Shown: positions 19,356 to 28,923 of the stretch, piece by piece
How positions within the stretch are numbered: the first letter of the stretch is position 1
Layout of the letters: each line of letters starts with the position of its first letter
Origin: Bradyrhizobium genosp. L
GTDB lineage: Bacteria; Pseudomonadota; Alphaproteobacteria; Rhizobiales; Xanthobacteraceae
DNA: 64,000 bases
Reading direction: 5' to 3'
Assembly (NCBI RefSeq): GCF_015624485.1
Contig: NZ_CP061378.1
Location: forward strand, 2,604,001 to 2,668,000
Program-made: the position numbers and the translations under genes
Notes under the pieces: model-generated
What the model was told of the DNA's origin: nothing
The model's input: the letters and a program-made list of their open reading frames with translations, nothing else
Databases searched by the model: none

Positions 19356-20255
19356 ATGATGGTTGCTCTCTTGGTCGTCGGCGGGGCCCTGGTCGTGGCG
19401 GGCCTGGCGGCGGTCGGCTTTGGAGTTCCCTACAAGGAATTTAGCGTCGGCGGGACGTTGATCGAGACGGGCGTGGTCGGAGTCTGCTCCGGCGTGATCG
19501 TTCTGGCGGTTGCGGCCGTCGTTCGCCAGCTGCAGATCATCGCCCAGCGATTAGGGCCCCTGGCGGCCGGCGCCAGAGCCGAGCTCCCGGCCGCGACGCT
19601 TGCAACTTCCCCGCACAGTCCGGCATCCGGCGATACTGCTTTTGCGCCGCAGCGCGAGCCGCCTGCGATGGCACCACCCATGGCGCCGCCGCCGCTGGCC
19701 CAGCCGCCGGCGCCGCCCACCGCTCCGGGCGCGCCGCCCTGGCACGAGGAAATCGCCCAGCGTGGCACTCAGGGTGCGGCCCCGCCGCCGGCGGCCTCGC
19801 CCGATGCCGCACCGAAGCGGCGCAATTTGCTGTTCGCCTCGAGCTCGCGGAAAGAGCGCGAGCGTGCCGATTCACGCGCCGCCGAGCCGCTGCCGCCCGA
19901 CCTGCTGTCGCCGGAGTTGCGTCCAAATCCTCCGGCCGTCCCGCCCGAGCCGGCGCCCGCGACCTTCGACGATGCCTGGCCGAGGGCCGAGCGAGCACGC
20001 TCGGTCGACGTCGCCCCAAGGCGCGCCGCCCGCATGCCTTCGACGTTCGGCGACGCCCAGGCGGCTGCGCCATCGCCCGGCCATCCGCCGGCGCCCCAGG
20101 AGCAGCCTGCGGTGACCGTGCTCAAATCCGGCGTCGTCGACGGCATGGCCTATTCGCTCTATTCGGACGGATCGATTGAGGCCCAGATGCCGGAGGGCAT
20201 GATGCGATTCGCCTCGATCGACGAGCTCCGATCGCACCTCGAGCAGCGGCCTTGA
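19356..20255 (+). CDS. Membrane-anchored Pro/Ala-rich protein with small C-terminal domain
   Basis: 299 residues. Two N-terminal transmembrane helices (VALLVVGGALVVAGLAAVGF; GVVGVCSGVIVLAVAAVV) lead into a long disordered region rich in Pro, Ala and Arg (about residues 75-245), then a compact C-terminal segment (LKSGVVDGMAYSLYSDGS, MRFASIDELRSHLEQ). It resembles bradyrhizobial hypothetical proteins with this layout; function unknown. The C-terminal piece may be a binding domain held off the membrane by the linker. Confidence 0.75.
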   Translation: MMVALLVVGGALVVAGLAAVGFGVPYKEFSVGGTLIETGVVGVCSGVIVLAVAAVVRQLQIIAQRLGPLAAGARAELPAATLATSPHSPASGDTAFAPQREPPAMAPPMAPPPLAQPPAPPTAPGAPPWHEEIAQRGTQGAAPPPAASPDAAPKRRNLLFASSSRKERERADSRAAEPLPPDLLSPELRPNPPAVPPEPAPATFDDAWPRAERARSVDVAPRRAARMPSTFGDAQAAAPSPGHPPAPQEQPAVTVLKSGVVDGMAYSLYSDGSIEAQMPEGMMRFASIDELRSHLEQRP

Positions 20256-20450
20256 CTGCAGCCAATACTTGCGACGACGCGTTATTTGAAAACAGACTAT
20301 TGTCGTTCTTGTCAGAATTCGGCTAATCCGCTCATATTCGCCAAGTAGTACGGGATTCTGCCGACGTATTGTTTCGCCTTGTTGCGCGCGGATACTGCGC
20401 TGGCCATGCTCCCGTGCCACAGCCCTCGATAGCCCAGGGAACGTCGCGCC

Positions 20451-20864
20451 ATGTCCGATACGTCAGGCAAAACGCCGGTCGAGCTGACCGCCAACATCGT
20501 CTCGGCCTATCTCAGCAACAATCCGACGCCGGCCTCTGACATTCCCAACCTGATCAACCAGGTGCACGCAGCGCTGCTGCGCGTCTCGATCGGTCGCAAC
20601 GACCCGCCGCTCGAGCCGGCCAAGCCGGCGGTGTCTACCAAGAAATCGATCACGCCCGAATATCTGGTGTGTCTCGAGGACGGCAAGCGCTTCAAGTCGC
20701 TGAAGCGCCATCTGCGCACCCAGTACAACATGACGCCCGAGCAATATCGCGACAAATGGGGGCTGCCGGCCGACTACCCGATGGTCGCGCCGAACTATGC
20801 GGTGGCGCGCTCGCAGCTTGCCAAGAAGATGGGCCTCGGCCAGCAGAAGGGAAAGAAGAAATAA
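20451..20864 (+). CDS. MucR/Ros family transcriptional regulator
   Basis: 137 residues. The C-terminal half is the Ros/MucR domain: LVCLEDGKRFKSLKRHL, then MTPEQYRDKWGLPADYPMVA and YAVARSQLAKKMGLGQ. In Ros the finger uses C-x2-C and two His; here the second Cys is Asp (CLED) and the last His position is Gln (RTQYN), so zinc binding looks incomplete, as in the zinc-free MucR-type proteins reported from Mesorhizobium. Members bind AT-rich DNA and act as global or H-NS-like regulators of exopolysaccharide and symbiosis genes. Confidence 0.92.
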   Translation: MSDTSGKTPVELTANIVSAYLSNNPTPASDIPNLINQVHAALLRVSIGRNDPPLEPAKPAVSTKKSITPEYLVCLEDGKRFKSLKRHLRTQYNMTPEQYRDKWGLPADYPMVAPNYAVARSQLAKKMGLGQQKGKKK

Positions 20865-20865
20865 A

Positions 20866-20908
20866 GCGTTTCCACGCGAAGTGGAGACGGTTCGCGTAAA
20901 GGAAACGC
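20866..20908. repeat. Large imperfect palindrome (extragenic repeat, possible terminator)
   Basis: Nested inverted repeat directly after mucR: GCGTTTCC/GGAAACGC (8 bp) outside and ACGCGAA/TTCGCGT (7 bp) inside, separated by a 10-nt loop. Elements ending in GGTTCGCGT and AAACGCGTC are, as I recall, abundant between genes in Bradyrhizobium and relatives. It may also end transcription between mucR and the convergent sufE, although there is no clean T run. Confidence 0.7.
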
Positions 20909-20922
20909 GTCAGAAATAAAGC

Positions 20923-21354
20923 TCAAGCGGCCGATGCCAGCGCCTCGCGCGCGTCGGTGCGGATTCGCTCGACCATCGAGCGCAGGCCGTTGGAGCGTTG
21001 CGGCGTCAGATGGTCGCGGAAGCCGAACTCGTCGAACAGCGCCAGCGCGTCGGTTGCGAGGATTTCTTTCGGCGTGTGGCCGGAAAACAGCGTCAGCACG
21101 ATCGCGACCAGGCCGCGCACGATGTGCGCATCGCTGTCGCCGAGATAGATCAGGCGCGGCTCGCCATTGCCGTCGCGCTCGATCCGCCTCGACAGCCAGA
21201 CCTGGCTGACGCAGCCCTGCACCTTGTTCGCCGCCGAGTGATCGGCCTCGGGCAACGGCTCGAGCGCGCGGCCGAGCTCGATGACATAGCGGTAACGGTC
21301 GTCCCACTCGTCCAGCAGCGAAAAATTGTCCCTGATCTCGTCGATCGTCGTCAT
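20923..21354 (-). CDS. sufE: SufE family cysteine desulfuration protein
   Basis: 143 residues. SufE accepts sulfur from the SufS desulfurase for Fe-S cluster assembly. The acceptor Cys lies in NKVQGCVSQVWL. Other family parts are the N-terminal LLDEWDDRYRYVIELG, the IVLTLFSGHTPKEIL segment and HLTPQRSNGLRSMVERI at the C-terminus. No other suf genes are adjacent; a stand-alone sufE is usual in this group. Confidence 0.93.
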   Translation of the reverse strand: MTTIDEIRDNFSLLDEWDDRYRYVIELGRALEPLPEADHSAANKVQGCVSQVWLSRRIERDGNGEPRLIYLGDSDAHIVRGLVAIVLTLFSGHTPKEILATDALALFDEFGFRDHLTPQRSNGLRSMVERIRTDAREALASAA

Positions 21355-21444
21355 CGTGACCCGCGTTCTGTCCTTGACGGCTTATATAGGAAGGCGGGCC
21401 GCGAAAGCGACGAAAATGGAACCGGTTCCGCGGCTAATTTGCGG

Positions 21445-21828
21445 TCACGGCGTCGGCGGCAGGTGGAATTCGATCGCCTGATCATCCGTCGACAGCGTGT
21501 CGTTGGATGCGGCAACGGCGGGCTCGGCACCCTCGCCCCCGATCGAGCCGGTGTGGTCGGGCACCTTCTTGTCGGTGATGATGTGGTACACCTTGCGCGC
21601 GCCGTCGGTCGCGCGCTGGCCGATCGCGGTCGCGGCCTGGCCGCCGACCTCGCAGGCCGCAGGCTGACGCTTGCAGAACTGACCCATGTCGTTGATGGTC
21701 GCAGTCGCGGCCGACACCGCCTCGGACGCGCTGATCTGCGGCGCGTTGTCCGATTCAGGTGTCTTGTCCCTCGGCAGCAGCACGAGCACCAGCCCGAGCC
21801 AGAATGCCAAACGCAGCAGGAAAAACAT
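21445..21828 (-). CDS. DUF5330 family protein
   Basis: 127 residues. One N-terminal hydrophobic segment (FFLLRLAFWLGLVLVLLP) acts as signal or anchor; the rest is periplasmic, with a conserved-looking Cys pair (GQFCKRQPAACEVGG), then QRATDGARKVYHIITDK. Matches the rhizobial DUF5330 family of unknown function. Confidence 0.75.
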   Translation of the reverse strand: MFFLLRLAFWLGLVLVLLPRDKTPESDNAPQISASEAVSAATATINDMGQFCKRQPAACEVGGQAATAIGQRATDGARKVYHIITDKKVPDHTGSIGGEGAEPAVAASNDTLSTDDQAIEFHLPPTP

Positions 21829-22247
21829 GGCGCGATCCCGGTCGTCTATCTTTTGCTTCGTTTGCGGTCGATGCCGCAGTTGGCCTTAGACCTAGCATCG
21901 GTCGATAAATCGGAAGTATTTGCATTGAGATAAATCCGGCGAAAAAACGCGGAAAATCCGCCTGACTTGATTCGCCGTAAATTTTCGATTGATCGCGGCG
22001 GGTGAGGCTGGATGCGTCGCGTCCACCATTTCGAAACCATAGACCGTCACATCCGGAAACCGGTCGTTCACCATCCCCGACAAATGCGCAGCCAATAGCG
22101 CGCCAAATCAGCGCGAATGCACCGTGTCCCTCGGCGGCCCGCCCCGCCTTAGCGTTCGCTTAAGTTCGCTCTGACAGGTTGGCCTGCAATCACCAAGGAG
22201 GCGTTCCGGCGCGTCTGTTTGACGATACGAGCCGAAGCGCGAGAGCT
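21829..22247. other. Intergenic region upstream of the sensor kinase
   Basis: About 420 bp between divergent genes. The middle (21.90-21.99 kb) is visibly AT-richer than its surroundings (AAATCGGAAGTATTTGCATT and similar) and presumably contains promoters. A small hairpin GCGGA-AAA-TCCGC occurs near 21951. An AAGGAGG sequence at 22195-22201 has no start codon at the right distance. No gene recognised. Confidence 0.5.
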
Positions 22248-24060
<1,813 letters not shown>

Positions 24061-24068
<8 letters not shown>

Positions 24069-24789
24069 ACAGACTTTGGATGATGACGAGATGCCGCGCC
24101 GTCGCCGCGGCGCCAAGGCGGTGGCGATCGAGGCCGAGGACGAGCGTGGCCTCGTCCTGCGCGTCCTGCTGCACAGTCCGAAGGACCTGGTCGCCGTCGT
24201 GCTGGCGACTGCTGCGATCGTCGCGATCCTGACCAATGCGCTATTCCTGCAGGCCGGCCGTCATCCGTCACCAATGTTCGGCGGTTCGGTGGTGACGCTG
24301 CCGCCGCCGGCTCCGGTCGCAGCCGCCAGCAGCCCCTTGCCGCGTCCGCGTCCAGCCGAGGCCGCCGCCGCGGAGCCGGCCAAGGTCGAGCTGAAGCCGG
24401 TCGAGACCAAGCCGGTGGAAGCGAAGCCGGCCGAAACCAGGGCAGTCGAGGCCAAGCCGGCCGAGGTCAAGGTGCCCGATCCGATGACCAATCTGATCAC
24501 GAAGTCGACGACGGCAGCGCCGAGCGCCGCACCCTCCAACGTGATCCGTCCGCCGGCACCGATCCCGACCGCCCCGCATCTCAGTCCGGCAGGCAGGCGG
24601 ATCGCGGCCGTGCAGCGCGCGCTGACCGAATATGGCTATGGCCAGCTCAAGCCGACCGGCACCATCGGCGCCGACACGCAGGCCGCGATCGCGAAGTTCG
24701 AGCGCGCGCGCAAGCTCCCGGTGACCGGCCAGATGTCCGAGCGCGTGGTCCATGAACTCGGCACCATGATCGGCCATTCGATCGAGTAG
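24061..24789 (+). CDS. Membrane-anchored peptidoglycan-binding domain protein
   Basis: 242 residues with a GTG start. A cytoplasmic N-terminus (about 45 residues), one transmembrane helix (LVAVVLATAAIVAILTNALF), a long Pro/Ala/Lys/Glu linker with repeated KPVE/KPAE units, and a C-terminal PG_binding_1 domain (IAAVQRALTEYGYGQLKPTG, then AAIAKFERARKLPVTGQMS). Probably tethers the inner membrane to the cell wall. Overlapping the kinase gene suggests shared expression. Confidence 0.88.
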
Positions 24790-24813
24790 TCTTCTGATCG
24801 AGTATTTTGGCGC

Positions 24814-26469
24814 TTAGCCGGCCGCTCCGAGCAAGACGTCCCTGACCTCGTCGGAGAACAGCTTCCGGCGTCCTCCGATCAAGACCCATTCCGGATCGTT
24901 GCGATCCGGAGTAGCGTGGGGCAGGCCGTGGTCGAGCAGGGCCTGCGCGCATGCGGCCCAGTCGCCGTCTTCGCTCGGTTCGTTGCAGGACGCCCAGGAC
25001 AGCGAACCGCAGGCGTTGTCGCCGAAGCCGTGTTGTTCGGTCCATTGTGCGCCGTGCACGAGCAGGAAACGCGTCAGCTCGGCATTGCCGCGGAACACCG
25101 CGTGATTGAGCGCCGACGCATCCCAGTCGCCGCCGCGCGCCGCGATCGGCCAGCCGAGTTTTACCATCAGCCGCACCGCGTCGTCGCCACCGGCTGCCGC
25201 AAGCTCGGGAAGCAGCCGCAATTGCTGCGGCGAGAGTGCGCCGGGCAGATCAGGCCGCTGCGCCTGGATACGGCGTGCTTCGGGTTCGTCGCCGCCGGCG
25301 CAGGCGGCGATGAAGCGCTCGTCGTCGGGAAGCGGCTTGGCCCCCGTCCGCTCACGCAGGAGGTCGGCGACGTCCGATAGTCCGTATCTCAGCGCCAATT
25401 CGTAGGCAGTTACGCCATCGGGTGTCGTGACCTGCGGATTTGCGCCGGCGTCGAGCAGCGTCGCGATGCATTGGCGCGAGCGGCGTCGGCGGATCGCCCA
25501 CATCAATGGAGAGCCGTAGTCGGTAATCGGCGCGTTGCGCGGCGGCTCGTTCGGATCACCGCCATATCGGAGCAACAATTCGAGCGCGGCCACGTTCTCG
25601 GTATCGAGCACCTTGTACATCGCGTTGGTGCCCGCGATCCGCGCGCCGTGCTCGAGCAGAATGCCCGTGGTCCCGGACCCTTCCAGCGAATGATACAGCG
25701 ACTCATTGTCGTTTGGATTGGCGCCGGCTTCGAGCAGCAGCTTCGTCAGCTCGAGATCGTGATTGCGTCCGGCGGCACCATAGAGCGCCGACAGCGGGTT
25801 GCTATCGTCAGGCTTATCGAGCGAGCCCGGCGGCCAGCGGCTGCCGATCCGTTGATCGGGATCCGCGCCGGCCTGCAGCAGGAGACGCGCGCAGCGGTGC
25901 AGGCGCGGGCGAAATTCCGGTATCTGCAGCAGGCTGGAATGCGTCACCGCCACAAGCGGCGGCAGTTTTAGCGGTCCGCCCGGACGATTGACCCAGGCGG
26001 GATCGTTGGCCGCGGCCTTTCGCATCGCATCTTCGTCACCGATGGCGCAGCCGAGATACGGATCATCGGCGGCGAGACCGGGATCCTCAGTGAGTATCTG
26101 CGCCGCAACGCGGGGATTGGCGCGATTCACGGTGCCGTCGACATCGCCGGCATAGACCAGCTGGAGCCAACGTCGCACACGATCGGCCTTGCTCTTGCCG
26201 GGCGGCAGTTGCGCCTCGACATAGCGGCGCAGGTCCGGCCATGACGCAAAGCCGAGATCGCGCGCCACGCAGGACTGCGCGTCGTGGAGCCGCAGGTTGA
26301 GCGCGGCGATGTCGGCGTCGCTGCGTCCGGCCGCCGCAGGAAGCGCGCTGCGGAAACGGGCGAATGCATCGGGCGCCTGTCGCCGATAGAGGCGAATGAG
26401 CTCCTTGGCCTGCTTCTTCAGATGTTCGAGATTCAAGCGCGCGGGCGATCGGTCGGACGATCGTTTCAT
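24814..26469 (-). CDS. Ankyrin-repeat protein
   Basis: 551 residues. The N-terminal 110 residues (LEHLKKQAKELIRLYRRQ, VARDLGFASWPDLRRYVEA) form a helical domain often seen ahead of bacterial ankyrin arrays. From about residue 140 there are repeated ankyrin-like helices (LTKLLLEAGANPND, ALELLLRYGGDPNE, CIATLLDAGANPQV, YELALRYGLSDVADLL, LTRFLLVHGAQW). No signal peptide. Likely a protein-interaction scaffold; partner unknown. Confidence 0.88.
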   Translation of the reverse strand: MKRSSDRSPARLNLEHLKKQAKELIRLYRRQAPDAFARFRSALPAAAGRSDADIAALNLRLHDAQSCVARDLGFASWPDLRRYVEAQLPPGKSKADRVRRWLQLVYAGDVDGTVNRANPRVAAQILTEDPGLAADDPYLGCAIGDEDAMRKAAANDPAWVNRPGGPLKLPPLVAVTHSSLLQIPEFRPRLHRCARLLLQAGADPDQRIGSRWPPGSLDKPDDSNPLSALYGAAGRNHDLELTKLLLEAGANPNDNESLYHSLEGSGTTGILLEHGARIAGTNAMYKVLDTENVAALELLLRYGGDPNEPPRNAPITDYGSPLMWAIRRRRSRQCIATLLDAGANPQVTTPDGVTAYELALRYGLSDVADLLRERTGAKPLPDDERFIAACAGGDEPEARRIQAQRPDLPGALSPQQLRLLPELAAAGGDDAVRLMVKLGWPIAARGGDWDASALNHAVFRGNAELTRFLLVHGAQWTEQHGFGDNACGSLSWASCNEPSEDGDWAACAQALLDHGLPHATPDRNDPEWVLIGGRRKLFSDEVRDVLLGAAG

Positions 26470-26682
26470 GGAAACCTCCGTGCATCAATGGCCGATGGTC
26501 CACAAAACCGGCTGCACAAAGGCTTGGTTGGCCGCTTCAACGCTGCAAGTGGGTTCAACCCTTCCCGTGGACCCGGGTGCGGCTTGCACCGCGACTTCAA
26601 GAATATGGGCTGACGATGCGGTGGTCAATCTGCAGGGCTGTGCCGATTGGACGCCGCGACGCTGCTGGCCTATAGGTCCCGC

Positions 26683-26757
26683 ATGCGATTGAAGACCAGC
26701 ATTTATGTCTCTAGCACGAAAACGCCGTGTTTTCTAGCCATTTTTGCGATTTGGTAA
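26683..26757 (+). pseudogene. 5' end of a DUF1491-like gene cut by prophage insertion
   Basis: ATG followed by MRLKTSIYV, matching the conserved DUF1491 N-terminus as I remember it (MRLK-S-I-WVAAYLRR). After about nine codons the frame leaves the family and stops at codon 25. The peptidoglycan-binding gene is, I believe, a usual neighbour of DUF1491, which fits. The break lies where host sequence ends and the integrase side begins. The rest of the gene should lie beyond the far end of the prophage. Confidence 0.55.
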
Positions 26758-26760
26758 CAG
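26700..26760. other. Probable attL / left prophage boundary
   Basis: Junction between the truncated DUF1491-like gene and the integrase 3' end. It contains a dyad GAAAAC-GCCGT-GTTTTC (26719-26735) flanked by CTAG on both sides, a possible strand-exchange or arm site. The exact core cannot be set without the right end of the prophage. No tRNA gene was found here. Confidence 0.5.
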
Positions 26761-26770
26761 TTGGGTAATG

Positions 26771-27769
26771 CTACCGAGCATTCGCGGCGTTCTTCTGCCA
26801 GTCCGGCATGTGGTGCCCGTAGTGCTTCTCGAGCACCGCAGGACTCATGCCGAGATACTTTGCCGTCTCCCACAACGGTACGCCGGCCTTGAGCATGTAA
26901 GTTGCTCTCGAATGACGCAGGACGTGAGGTGTCACGTAATCTGGAAACCGACCCAACCGCCAAATCCGCGTCCATGACTTGTCCGGTCGACTGATTTTCT
27001 TGCCGCGGAAGTTGACGATGTACTCCGGCTTGTCCCCATCCATTCGTTTCCAGCGCCGCAGATGTGCCAATAGCCGATCGCCGACGCGGATTGTGGGAGC
27101 CTTCTTCTTGGTCTCTACGACGTGCCGTGGCTTGCGGCGCATGACGCCGGTCTCCAGATCCACCATCGACCATTTGATGCCGCAGATAGCCCCGCGCCGG
27201 CTTCCTGTGTACCAACCAATGAGGAAGAACCTGGCGAGATGTGGCGTTCGCCTGGCGAGCCTCAGAAATCGCGCCGCCTGCTTCCGCGTCATGAAGTCCT
27301 GACGAGGCTCCGGCTTGGGGGGCAGTTTGATCTTGGGCAACGCGATCGTGGGGGCGTGATTTGTCTTCCAGTGCTGCATGGCGGCATTGAGGAAAGACAA
27401 CTCCCGTCGAGAACAAGCGCCGGCATCCCGATGGGCGATATACGCCTTGCAGGAACTGCTTGAGATGTCCGATATCCGCTTTGTGCCCCACCACTTTGCT
27501 AGATTCCTCAAATCGTAGGCGATGTGTTTGCCGCTAACCAGATGCTTGACGTGTTCTTCAGCGTAAGTCGCTATGATGTCCGCGAGGAACGGCGTCGGAG
27601 ATTTGGCCGGTTCGTGCTTCTTTTCGATGTACTCCCGAAGTGCACCCTCAGCTCCTCCAATTTCCGTAGGGCCGAACCCTGTGCGATGGCGGGATCGACC
27701 GTCGACGATCGTGAACGTGTCTCGCTTTCGGTCGAACCAGAGTTTAGGTCCTGAGCTGCGACGCGGCAT
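26771..27769 (-). CDS. int: Tyrosine-type site-specific integrase
   Basis: 332 residues. The N-terminal arm-binding region (GPKLWFDRKRDTFTIVDG) is followed by a core-binding domain and the catalytic domain with Arg in FLIGWYTGSRRGAICGIKW, HxLR in TPHVLRHSRATYML, and the nucleophile in KYLGMSPAVLEKHYGHH. Last gene of the left operon, next to the putative attL, as expected for a temperate phage. Its first 66 codons overlap the upstream excisionase-like gene in another frame. Confidence 0.95.
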   Translation of the reverse strand: MPRRSSGPKLWFDRKRDTFTIVDGRSRHRTGFGPTEIGGAEGALREYIEKKHEPAKSPTPFLADIIATYAEEHVKHLVSGKHIAYDLRNLAKWWGTKRISDISSSSCKAYIAHRDAGACSRRELSFLNAAMQHWKTNHAPTIALPKIKLPPKPEPRQDFMTRKQAARFLRLARRTPHLARFFLIGWYTGSRRGAICGIKWSMVDLETGVMRRKPRHVVETKKKAPTIRVGDRLLAHLRRWKRMDGDKPEYIVNFRGKKISRPDKSWTRIWRLGRFPDYVTPHVLRHSRATYMLKAGVPLWETAKYLGMSPAVLEKHYGHHMPDWQKNAANAR

Positions 27770-27939
27770 TTCTTTTCCATCTCATCCAGGGCTGCTAACG
27801 TCGTCCAATAAGCCCGGCCGATTTTTGAGGCAACAAGATTGCCGCGGTCGATCTCAACTCGCAACGTATATGCATGCCTCGCGTCGCCGAAGAACGCCTC
27901 AGCGGCCTGCTTGAGGGTCAACCGGCGCTCTGGCATCAT
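27571..27939 (-). CDS. Excisionase-like / winged-helix DNA-binding protein
   Basis: 122 residues. The N-terminal part RRLTLKQAAEAFFGD, TLRVEIDRGNLVASKIGRAY and TTLAALDEMEKKCRV looks like a MerR/Xis-type helix-turn-helix with wing. The C-terminal half is low-complexity, Ser/Arg-rich and ends RRRSSRTS. It overlaps the integrase start by 199 bp. I recall relatives in rhizobial phages with the same Ser/Arg-rich tail, so both frames may be real. Likely controls excision or recombination direction. Confidence 0.7.
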   Translation of the reverse strand: MMPERRLTLKQAAEAFFGDARHAYTLRVEIDRGNLVASKIGRAYWTTLAALDEMEKKCRVAAQDLNSGSTESETRSRSSTVDPAIAQGSALRKLEELRVHFGSTSKRSTNRPNLRRRSSRTS

Positions 27940-28274
27940 TTCGCCCCCTCGCTCGATGAGCCGACAGCAGCGAGCACTTCGTCGAGCGCTGGCAAGAACG
28001 TCTCCACGTTCGCTTGAAAGTGCTTTGAGTCGGTGCAGGCCGCGCCAAGATATTCGATCCGGGCCCGAGCGAGCTTGAGCGCCTTCACAAGATCGTCGTG
28101 GTTGTTCACAGCCTTGACGATGAAGGCGGCGTTGGCGACACCAAGCGTTCTTGGCTTTGCTAAGCCGCCGTAATTGGTAACCGCCTCACCATACCATTCC
28201 CCGTCGCGAGGGGCACCCTGGATATGGTTAAAATCGTTCCGCCATTTCCAAGGCGTAGGCGTATGCTCACCCAT
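27936..28274 (-). CDS. Phage hypothetical protein (EHTPTPW family)
   Basis: 112 residues from the ATG of MGEHTPTPWKW; overlaps the next gene by ATGA. The pattern xEHTPxPW, a middle segment ending in VANAAFIVKAVNNHDDLVKAL and a C-terminal helix is common in phage proteins of unknown function. The gene at 28457 has the same opening (MSEHTPGPW), so the two are probably paralogues. Confidence 0.7.
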   Translation of the reverse strand: MGEHTPTPWKWRNDFNHIQGAPRDGEWYGEAVTNYGGLAKPRTLGVANAAFIVKAVNNHDDLVKALKLARARIEYLGAACTDSKHFQANVETFLPALDEVLAAVGSSSEGAK

Positions 28275-28464
28275 TGCCGCCCTCCGTCGTCGCTGTGGAG
28301 ACGAGAGCACGGGCGCGAATGATAACCCGGCTCGTCCCAAGGCCACCATAGGTCTCAAGCATTTCCTTCAGCGATTGCCGCAGCTTCTCATTCTCAGCCT
28401 TGAGCCGATCGTAACCGTTCGTCATGTCCACGAGGCAGTTCTCTAGAATGCGGGGCTCAATCAT
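28267..28464 (-). CDS. Small phage protein, coiled-coil like
   Basis: 65 residues from the ATG of MIEPRILENCLVDM, overlapping both neighbours by 8 bp. A heptad-like helix (YDRLKAENEKLRQSLKEML) dominates. Function unknown. Confidence 0.6.
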   Translation of the reverse strand: MIEPRILENCLVDMTNGYDRLKAENEKLRQSLKEMLETYGGLGTSRVIIRARALVSTATTEGGNG

Positions 28465-28819
28465 GAGGGGTGTCCAGAGCCGGTGCATCTTCGGAATCAT
28501 CGTCGCAAATCGGGAGTGGCGCTCCAGTCGCAGCACAGATCGCAACTTGGGCGGCGTAGTGCGCTTTTTCGAACCGCTTGATCGACGACCCGAACATTCG
28601 CAGGGCTCCGTCTTCGCCATCCCACGCGTGCGAATACATGTTCGATAGCTCAGCGAGCGCTTTCAGCAACTCCGGCGCGGCAGTTAGGAGGCGCGCGTCA
28701 GCATCGCTAGGAGCTTTGTCAAATGTGCAGATATCGCCCTCGCGACCAGCGGGCAAGATTGCGACGCATTTGCGCCGATCTGCAAATTGAAACCAGGGAC
28801 CAGGAGTATGTTCGCTCAT
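28457..28819 (-). CDS. Phage hypothetical protein (EHTPGPW family)
   Basis: 120 residues beginning MSEHTPGPWFQF. DADARLLTAAPELLKALAE is the recurrent phage motif in this family; the end is acidic. Its ATG overlaps the stop of the 35-codon gene upstream. Function unknown; paralogous in layout to the gene at 27936. Confidence 0.7.
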   Translation of the reverse strand: MSEHTPGPWFQFADRRKCVAILPAGREGDICTFDKAPSDADARLLTAAPELLKALAELSNMYSHAWDGEDGALRMFGSSIKRFEKAHYAAQVAICAATGAPLPICDDDSEDAPALDTPHD

Positions 28820-28923
28820 CTCACCAACCACCAAAAGAAAATCAAATTCGGAACCACAAGCATAGGAACCGTGAGGAAGAGCAGACGCCAGTCGGGCTCT
28901 TCGCCTATGACGACATCTGTCAT
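28816..28923 (-). CDS. Predicted 35-residue membrane microprotein
   Basis: ATG overlaps the stop of the Cys-repeat gene (ATGA) and its own stop overlaps the next ATG (ATGA), so it fills the gap exactly. Sequence: a short acidic start (MTDVVIGEEPDW) and one hydrophobic helix (LLFLTVPMLVVPNLIFFWW). Function unknown. Confidence 0.6.
   Translation of the reverse strand: MTDVVIGEEPDWRLLFLTVPMLVVPNLIFFWWLVR

Noticed and set aside
26535..26600. tRNA-like T-arm (GGGTTCAACCC) as an attachment site
   Set aside because: The stem and loop lengths do not fit a tRNA and no acceptor or anticodon arm can be drawn.
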